Source of the DNA: Chamaelirium japonicum
Lineage: Eukaryota; Streptophyta; Magnoliopsida; Liliales; Melanthiaceae
Assembly (NCBI GenBank): GCA_947650365.1
Contig: OX393550.1
Coordinates: 55,048,069 to 55,112,068, forward strand
Direction: 5' to 3'
DNA length: 64,000 bases
The notes under the pieces were generated by a model. It was not told where the DNA came from and did not search any database. It saw only the letters and a list, made by a program, of their open reading frames with translations. A program made the position numbers and the translations under genes. Below, one piece after another: positions 56,646 through 64,000 of this stretch; position 1 is the stretch's first letter, and every line of letters begins with the position of its first letter.

Positions 56646-59212
56646 CTCCAAAATGTCTAGACTCTAGAGGGAACAAGTAGAACCCGAGTGTCCCTTAATC
56701 TCTAGTTGGGACTTTAAAATCTTCTAGATGCTTCTCGAGAATAAGCAGTGCATCAACAGATGAGAGAGATCCTCCCTTCCTTGTCCACACAGAACGCAAG
56801 ATAAGTCTGTGATGCTAGGGTGACTTCAGTGATGGAGATGAACTCTCGTTAGCAACCTCTCTTTAAGGACTAACCACATGAAAATTCTACACTTCAATAG
56901 AGTCTGGGATTTCCAAAGAGCAGAGGCTATAAGGTAGTCTAAACCTCCACCATTAACGAAGTGATAAAAGGACTTCATCGTGAAGGAACCTGAGGAACTC
57001 CACTTCAAGATGAATAATCCTAGGAATTGGAGACCAAGAAAGAATCCAAGATTGAATACAACTCGTGGAGTTGAGGATCTTTTGAATTTAGCTGACCAAG
57101 TAAGGACCGCGGTGGAAATGTTTACTTGGATCCGACCAAAGTATTTCGATCCAAAGCTAGCTCATAAAGGTCTGTGAAAAGGGTGGCTAAGCTGATGCCG
57201 CCGACCCAATGATCAATCCAGAATCTAGTGTTCTTACCATCCGCTAGAAGCAGCTGCAAGCCAGCCTTGAATGGCCCTGCTAATTTGCTAATATCTTTCC
57301 AAAATGGTGAAATCTTCTTAGACTTCCTACTCCTGATTTGGAGGGGAGGGAACCTACTAAGCTGTCCTTGATAATAAGTGTCTAGATATCTCCCTGATCA
57401 TGCTGGAGCTTTCACCACCACTTGCGCAACTTAGCTTTGTTGAAGTCTTGTAGATTCAACACCCGATCCTCCTTGATCCTTCGACTTGCATGCCACGCTC
57501 TAGTTGACCAAATGGTAGGATCCGGAATTACCATATGCCCCCTTTCACAAAAAGGAGCTCCGGATACCATCAATACGTCTGACAAACCACACATGAATGT
57601 AGTAGAAGGCTAGGTAGTAAGAAGGGTTGCGGAAAGGACGACGTTCACTAGGGTGAGACACCCTCTAATCGAGGGATGATTCCCAATCCAACCGACAAGT
57701 CTCAACTCCACTTATTCTACCACCTTGTGCCTGTCTGCTTTCGTGAGTCTATCGCTGGTGGCTGGCAGTCCGAGGTACTTCATCGGTAGAGTTTCCAATC
57801 TATAATTGAGCATAATTGCTAAGAGCCTACCTTTGGCTAAGTCTGGACCCACATAGAACAAAGAAATCTTTGAAAAGTTGATACGTAAGTCCGAAGAAAA
57901 TTCAAGGGCATATAAAATGATCTTTAGGATTGTCGCCTGTTCTCTCTTAGATTCATAGAAGAGAATCGTGTCATTGGCAAAATAAAAATTGGAAATGGAC
58001 CAAGACATACATGTAACACCGTTGATAAGGCTCCGACCAGTAGCTCTTCTAAGGAATGCATCTAACGTATCCACCACGACAATAAAGAGGAAAGGGGAAA
58101 GAGGGCAGCCCTGCTTCATAAGAAATTGACTTTTGAATCACCTTTGATAAAGCAAGAAATCTTCGAAGAGGAGAGATATTGGAGAATCTAGCTAATACAT
58201 CTCCTAGAGAAACCTTTAGCATTTAGGGAATCTAGAAGGAAATCCCAATAGAGCCTGTCAAATGCCTTCTTGAAATCTAGCTTCAGGACCACTTCTTCCT
58301 TTCCTTTCTCCTTCAATTGGAAGATGATCTCTTGCACTGAGGCTACACTATCCAAAATAAGCCGACCTTTGATGAAAGTTGATTGAGAAGAGCTAATTAG
58401 GCTATCCATACCCGACGCCAGTCTTTTGGTAAGAATTTTTGTGACTACAGTTGGAGAGACTGATGGGACGAAAATCCAAAATAATAGAAGCTCCAGTCTT
58501 CTTTGTCACTAACATTAGAAGGAAATAATGAAGTCTTGATAGACTGGCTGAACCTATAATAAAACCAAATATGAATATGTAGATATCTAGGCTACAAAGC
58601 CCTATAATCTTTGAAAGAAGATCATGGATAACTCGTCTGGCCCTGGGGCTTCTTCACCCTTCATATCAAATACTACTCTTCTAACTTCCTCGGCAGAGAC
58701 CGATCGATCTAAAGCAACATCTCTTGGTAACCTTTTGAGTGGGAGGCTATCCCAATCCATCATAGATCTCAAGTTGGGAAGGTCTTGAAAGTAATGTCTG
58801 AAGTGGTTGAAAACTCCCTCAAGAATGTCCTTGCTACCTTGACATAATCGCTCGCCTATTTGTAGACTGTCTAGTGCATTCAATCTTCGTTTACCATTAG
58901 CAACAATGGAAATACGAAATGTTCACATCCCTATGCTTAACTCATTTCTCTCTGAACCTCTGCTTCTATATGATATCCTCTCTGGACAAAATATCGCAAA
59001 GCTTGTTCCATATAGCTGAAAGACCTGAAAACTCCCCATCCGAGAGAGGAACAATTTCCGCCTTAAATTCCAGGAGGTTCAAGGACAGTAAAAGAGCTTT
59101 CTTTTTATTGCAAATGTTACCGAAGGACGAACGCTCCTAGCCTGATCTTCTAACCACATCTTCTCGAATCTGAATCGATGCACCATGCACAAACAAGGAG
59201 GGTAAGTATCGC

Positions 59213-59954
59213 CAATGTTTTAAAAAACGGAAGGCGGAAGACGGGCGGTCAAGTGGTTTCAAGGCGGAAGGCGGACGACTAGGCGGGCGCCCGGAGAAAA
59301 AGGCGGGCACCCACCTATATAAAATATATTATATATATTCTATATGTATGTATATATATAAATTCATAATTCTATATAAAAAAATAATATTAGAAAGTTT
59401 TACATATGCAAACATCAAAACTACCGATCTGAATATAAAAGTTTTATGAAAAGGGAGGAGGGGATTGGGTGGGTAGGGGTATTTCGGTATGGTTACCTCA
59501 ATACCTATACCCGATTGTCCCTCTAACTTGAGTATACCAGATAATACAGTTGTACTCCAACTTTATTGTGATGTACCCAAATTCCAACCAATCATATATT
59601 GTTATCCAAATTCTATCCAAACTCATACCATACAAGAACCAATATAGTAAAAAATCGTAAGAGCTTAAACATTTCATCACAATACATTGAAAAAAAAAAT
59701 TCCTCAAGCAATTGCATATGGTGAAGAAACAGAAAATTCATTACAGAAAAAAAAAATTTCCTCAAGCAATTGCATACAGTGAGACCGCCTAGGCGCCCGC
59801 CTTTTACCCGCCTAGGCGGGCGCCTAGGCGGGTCGGATCCCGCCTAGGTGCCCGCCTTTGTTCAACCCGCCTGCAGTGCCGCTTTTTGCTGAAGCGGAGC
59901 GGCCAACCCCCTAAAACGCCTAGGCGGCCGCCCGGACCGCTTTTTAGAACAGTG
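59213..59954. mobile_element. hAT MITE, GGCGG family, copy 2, in the LINE
   Basis: Ends CAATGTTTTAAAAAACGG and CACTGTTCTAAAAAGCGG match the copy at 21482-22054, and both outer thirds align closely. The inside carries extra sequence (59477-59780) absent from copy 1. A clean 8-bp duplication is not seen; AAGGAGGG occurs near both ends (59195 and 59957) but not directly next to them. It splits the LINE between endonuclease and RT. Confidence 0.75.
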
Positions 59955-61592
59955 TGAAGGAGGGGAGCATGGTTTGGGATTAAAGCATGGAGTCCTTGCT
60001 GGATGCTGTGGGGGTAAAGGAATTCTCACTCTTTCGAGATCAGGAACCTATCTAATCTTGCAATGGACGAGATTGCCCTCTTGTTTCTCCACGTGAACTG
60101 CCTGCCCCCAGTGGCGAATCAATGAGGTCAAAAAGTTTGGCAAACGATGAAAAGTCCTCCATAGCTTTCCTCCTGCTAGAGTCTCTTGTTTTTTCGAAGC
60201 TGAACCTCGTTATTGAAGTCATCCCCCAGAATCCATGATCTTGGATTGGACTGACAGATTTCTGATAATTCCGACCAAATGGTGCTTCGCAAACTGACAT
60301 CATTTGGTCCGTAGACTATGGTCACCCCCCACTTTGAGTTGTCTTCCTTATTCAATATGATGACTGATAGGGAGAAACGACAACAAATTTACCTAACAGA
60401 TTAAAGTTTTTATCATGCCAGCCAATTAAGATACCCCTTAAGCCCCTCCACAGCATCCAGAGATTCCCAAGTGGAAAATCAGAGACCCCCAAGACTTCTA
60501 AGGAAGCGAGCAGTTGGGTTACTTACCTCGTCTCTTGTAGGCATACCAAATCGACTTGATGCAAGACACAAAACATGGACACCGCTTTACGTTTAGCTAG
60601 ATCATTAAGAACCTGAATGTTCCACGAAAGAGTTTTTGTTAAATAATTACAAAGAAACCCTCCCCCTCTCTAGCTCTCTAGAAGTAATAAGGAAATCCTT
60701 TACTTCCACTACGTCTCCAAAAGTGAATCCACATTCAACAACCACGTCCAAAATGGACTCATACTATCTTTGTGGAAGAACTTATCCACAAAATCCTTGG
60801 GGTGGCCTTGTGGGAATGAATAGCAGCCACAACATGAATACATGGTATACCTGTCAAAGCCCACCACCTGCAAGAAGTCATTATGTCAATGTTTACCACC
60901 ATAACATGATCCCTATGCTCTATCTCATACAAACAATCTCCTGCATATGTGGCATAACAATGCCTTGCCTTGGACTTAATTTCCTCCAATTTCTTCTAGA
61001 TTCTTGGTCACAAATTTCTATTATAATGCACATCTTAGCCTTCTTCATCACAAATCGCGTCATCACCTTTCTTATTATCATTTTAATCAAAGTAATTATA
61101 GGTTTCCCCTTGCATCACCTGTGTAATGAACTAATGATTAAAGGACTCTGACAAGTTGTTACGTTGTAGATCACATATTGGCCTAGAGTTGAAGCCTGAT
61201 CTAGCCCACAGTGAGGTTGACACCCCTTTCTACCACCAATATGAACCTTTATCTAATTCTCTAATCTTGTCGGTGTGCTTCTCAAAGTCTGGTATTGTAT
61301 ATTATGCACATGCAGCTGACCACATAACATCCTTAAGAGATTTACCCATAAACCCCTCCTTGAAATTGCCGTACATGTGTTGACACTAAACCTATTGTCA
61401 ACTGTAGGCATTAATGTGGCAAATGCCTCTACTAAACTGTTAGATGAAATAACAAATCATGGTATTAATACAAGTTGACAGTATTCAGATAAACAGAACT
61501 GGGAATAACCTGGATAAATGTTAACAAAATATAATTACCTTCTACCTATCAGGCTATCACCGATAATGGTCCACTATATCACCTCCGGAGAC

Positions 61593-62217
61593 CTATGCAG
61601 TCAAAGTCGGTAGTCGACCCTAGTCGGGACTAATTCGGGACTAGTCGGCCAAAACGTATTCTAACCCCTCCCCCCTCCCTAAACATATATGATATATGAA
61701 CTAGCATAAATGTCAATAAATATATGATATTAGTCGGTTAATAACAATACATATCTTCACACTTCACAACATGGGTATAAATACATAAGTAACAAAACAC
61801 GGTTGTATTGGCTTCATGCCCATGTCAGAAGACTCAGAACTAAGAATTCATCACAATATTTGTTTGATGATGTTTAATCTGTGAACAACCCCAATTTTGA
61901 TTATAGGGTTATATGGATATCAACAAATAAGCAATAATTATTTTTCTATGTTTTTATCTGAGATTCTCAGGTGCTCAACAGATGATTACAGGGAAGAGCC
62001 ATAGTTGTGAGTCTTGTGACTCAAGACTTTGAGTCAATGTAAAAAAATCCAAACAAAATTGCTTGCAAAAAAAAAAAAAATTGCTTGCAGAATGCTGCCT
62101 CGGGCCTAGTCGGCAGTCGCTAGTCGGGGACTAGTCAGGATTCCGCTCAGCAATGACAGAATCGGAATTAATCGGTCGGCAAAATGCCACCGACTAGTCC
62201 CGATTTTGATAGCATAG
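61593..62217. mobile_element. hAT-like MITE, CTAGTCGG family, copy 1
   Basis: Ends CTATGCAGTCAAAGTCGG and, in reverse complement, CTATGCTATCAAAATCGG. The flanking CCGGAGAC (61585-61592 and 62218-62225) is identical on both sides, an 8-bp hAT-type duplication. The element contains GACTAGTCGG-type words at both ends and an AT-rich centre. It interrupts the MULE transposase just upstream of the TIIGDSLIG segment. Confidence 0.85.
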
Positions 62218-62303
62218 CCGGAGACCCAATGACTAGTATAAGGTTTTCCAAGAACTATATCCAACTATCTTTGCATTCAGCCTCAACCACTGCTATGGTT
62301 AAG

Positions 62304-62988
62304 CTATGTTATCAAAATCGGGACTAGTCGGTGAATAATCCTTAGACCACATTTAGTCGGCCGACTAATTCCGATTCTTTCATAACTAGGCGGAATCCCG
62401 ATTAGTCGCCGACTGGACTCGACTAGCGACTGGGGCTAGTCCCCAGGTGGAATTCTGTAAGCAATTTTTTTTTGTAAGGAGTATTTGCAAACAATTTTGT
62501 TTGTATTTTTTTACATTGCCTCGAAGTCTTGAGTCGCAACTATGGCTTTTCCCTATAATCTTCTGTTGAGGACCTTAGAATCTGGGATAAATACATAGAC
62601 AAATAATTATTGTTTATTTGTTGATATCCATCTAACTCTATAATCAAAATTGGGGTTGTTCACAGATTAAACATCAACAAACAAATATTGTGATGAATTC
62701 TTAGTTCTGAGTCTTCTGACATGGGCATGAAGCCAATACAACTGTGTTCTGTTACTTATGTATTTACATCCATGCTGTGAAGTGTGAAGGCATGTATTAT
62801 TATTGACCGACTAATATCATATACTTATTGACATTTATGCTAGTTCATATATCATATTTGTTTAGGGAGGGGAGAGGGGTTATAATAAGTTTTGGCCGAC
62901 TAGACCCGAATTAGTTCTGACTAGTCCTAGTTGGCCCTTGGCAGACTAGTCCTAGTCGGTAGGACGACTACCGACTTTGATTGCATAG
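62304..62988. mobile_element. hAT-like MITE, CTAGTCGG family, copy 2 (inverted)
   Basis: Ends CTATGTTATCAAAATCGG and, in reverse complement, CTATGCAATCAAAGTCGG. The sequence aligns with the reverse complement of the copy at 61593-62217 over its whole length. Flanks TGGTTAAG (62296-62303) and TGGCAAAG (62989-62996) match at 6 of 8 positions. It interrupts the MULE transposase after the first catalytic domain segment. Confidence 0.78.
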
Positions 62989-63190
62989 TGGCAAAGGGAA
63001 ACATCTGTACATTTCCATCCCTTGCCACTGCATGCATCGACTGGTCACTACATACTCCATTCAAATGACATGCATCTAGGCCTATCAAAGGCCTCACCCC
63101 AGCTAGAAAACCTCTTTTCTGAGCATAAAAAACAACAAACATTCTTTTAAAAATGATAGTTGCACCCGCACCCTCATTTATCAACCGTGA

Positions 63191-64000
63191 AGGGACTGTG
63201 GTAGTGCAATCCCAAGCTATGCCGAAGATTTGTCAGGGAATGATGGTACTGAATCCCAACCCAGATGTCCTAAAAAACGGAATATTCTTCCCATTGTTGA
63301 GCATGAGCTTATTGTCACACTTTTAAAACATCCTCGACTTGATGATCCCTCTCAAGAAAGGGAAAATTTTACCCGAAATTCTACTGCGGAATTTGTAGGA
63401 CGGAGAATTTATTGAAGTATCTTCCCTACGATTTCTCTCAAGTTGTCCCCTCGAACATTTTGCATTCTCCACCGCCATTTTCCAAGCAGAGTTTTTTAAA
63501 ATCCCTGTGGTTCAACACCCTACTGCCTCCATACTTTTTAGACTTACAATGTCAGTCCCAATGCATAGGATGATAAGATCCTGATATTCCCTCATCTCCT
63601 TTCCAAGGAGTGTTTCTGAAACCCAGCAAGGAAGAATAAGTGGTGAGAGGGGATAGAAGAAAGAACTGATGTCACAAGAATCAAACTCCGTTAGGCCTTT
63701 TTTCATGTTAGCTTTTCATAGCCATAATGATTCTTTGCTAGGCTTTCATAAGTGTTAGTTATAGCAGTACATAACTAGGGGAATAAGATTTGATGAGTAT
63801 GGTGTGAGTGTTACTTATATGATGATGCAATACATTTCTTCATCTTTGAAGAAAATCTTTGTACTGGCTGGTTCTTTCATCTGAGGTAATGTAAATTATT
63901 TGTACATTACCTGGTCGTTAACGACAAGCCTCTTACTCTCAGTTCTGATGATGTCCACAACAACTCCAATTGCTAATCATGTTGGACTCTGTCAATTTCA
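63191..64000. other. Intron stretch at the window end
   Basis: The part next to 63190 may be the N-terminal side of the MULE relic. A + strand ORF at 63230-63415 shows no family resemblance. No CPSF160 exon is recognised. Nothing else seen. Confidence 0.35.

Larger units (their letters stand above)
56030..60640 (-). pseudogene. L1-type LINE remnant (endonuclease, RT, zf-RVT)
   Basis: On the minus strand, from right to left: an APE-type endonuclease (VDLVCLQETR near 60560; FSFEKTRDSSRRKAM near 60170), a linker (DRSVSAEEVRRVVFDMKGEEAPGPDELS near 58700), RT (SSQSTFIKGRLILDSVASVQ near 58390; KLDFKKAFDRLYWDFLLDSL near 58280; KQGCPLSPFLF near 58110; NFYFANDTILF near 57990) and a zf-RVT region (KWSSSGSFTMKSFYHFV near 56990). 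It ends in poly(A), seen as T at 56031-56039. Several frameshifts and stops are present, and the catalytic FADD reads FAND. Two MITEs interrupt it. It is therefore inactive. Confidence 0.85.
60740..63190 (-). pseudogene. MULE (MuDR-like) transposase remnant
   Basis: Minus-strand segments in order: FKRMFVVFYAQKRGFLAG and PLIGLDACHLNG near 63130-63060 (first catalytic Asp), AVVEAECKDSW and FLENLI near 62290-62240, TIIGDSLIG near 61560 (second Asp), CQHMYGNFKEGFMGKSLKDV near 61380, NNLSESFNH near 61150, and a SWIM zinc finger SCRWWALTGIPCIHVVAAIH near 60880. This is the usual MULE transposase order. Stops and two inserted MITEs (61593-62217 and 62304-62988) break it. The terminal inverted repeats of the parent element were not found. 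Confidence 0.85.

Noticed and set aside
60636-61151. 171-aa + strand ORF
   Set aside because: It is the antisense shadow of the MULE transposase C-terminal region, where the minus strand shows the SWIM motif.

Overview
The window is nuclear DNA of a flowering plant. Eight exons on the + strand, with canonical splice sites and matching phase, encode an internal part of a plant-type CPSF160 protein (cleavage and polyadenylation specificity factor, 160 kDa subunit). Everything else is intron filled with plant transposable elements: Ty1/Copia, Ty3/Gypsy, L1 LINE, MULE, hAT-type MITEs and Helitrons. I cannot place the species from sequence alone. The very long TE-filled introns suggest a large-genome angiosperm.

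Layout. 1-7.2 kb: a decayed Copia element (- strand) with pol remnants, a separate gag remnant, an initiator-Met primer binding site, and a MITE-like insertion between gag and pol. 8.0-10.5 kb: a dense run of short inverted-repeat elements and a Helitron, almost every one bounded by (TA)n, (GA)n or (TG)n microsatellites. It ends in a perfect 102-bp palindrome. 11.29-21.17 kb: CPSF160 exons 1-5 of the window, with an 8.9-kb intron. 21.17-47.19 kb: one 26-kb intron. It holds two adjacent hAT-like MITEs and a related-family LTR (23.03-43.08 kb) with near-matching target-site duplications. That LTR is split by a 17.8-kb complex of two Gypsy elements (23,904-41,733), which is flanked by an exact 5-bp duplication. 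A pair of nested MITEs follows. 47.19-50.01 kb: exons 6-8. 50.0-64.0 kb: the next intron, running past the window end. It holds a Helitron with intact ends, a GRF zinc-finger ORF, a local tandem array split by an LTR element, an L1 LINE relic with two MITEs in it, and a MULE transposase relic with two hAT-like MITEs in opposite orientation.

How it fits together. The only apparently working host gene is CPSF160: all eight exons are open and join in frame, so the gene seems to tolerate at least 60 kb of transposon-rich intron. The Gypsy complex is the most informative part. LTR promoters, polyadenylation signals, primer binding sites and polypurine tracts are recognisable, but only gag is encoded and no protease, RT or integrase is seen, so these elements would depend on a relative. 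Sequence differences between the LTRs allow the order of insertion, internal deletion and LTR-LTR recombination to be read. No tRNA, rRNA, CRISPR array or bacterial-type feature was found.
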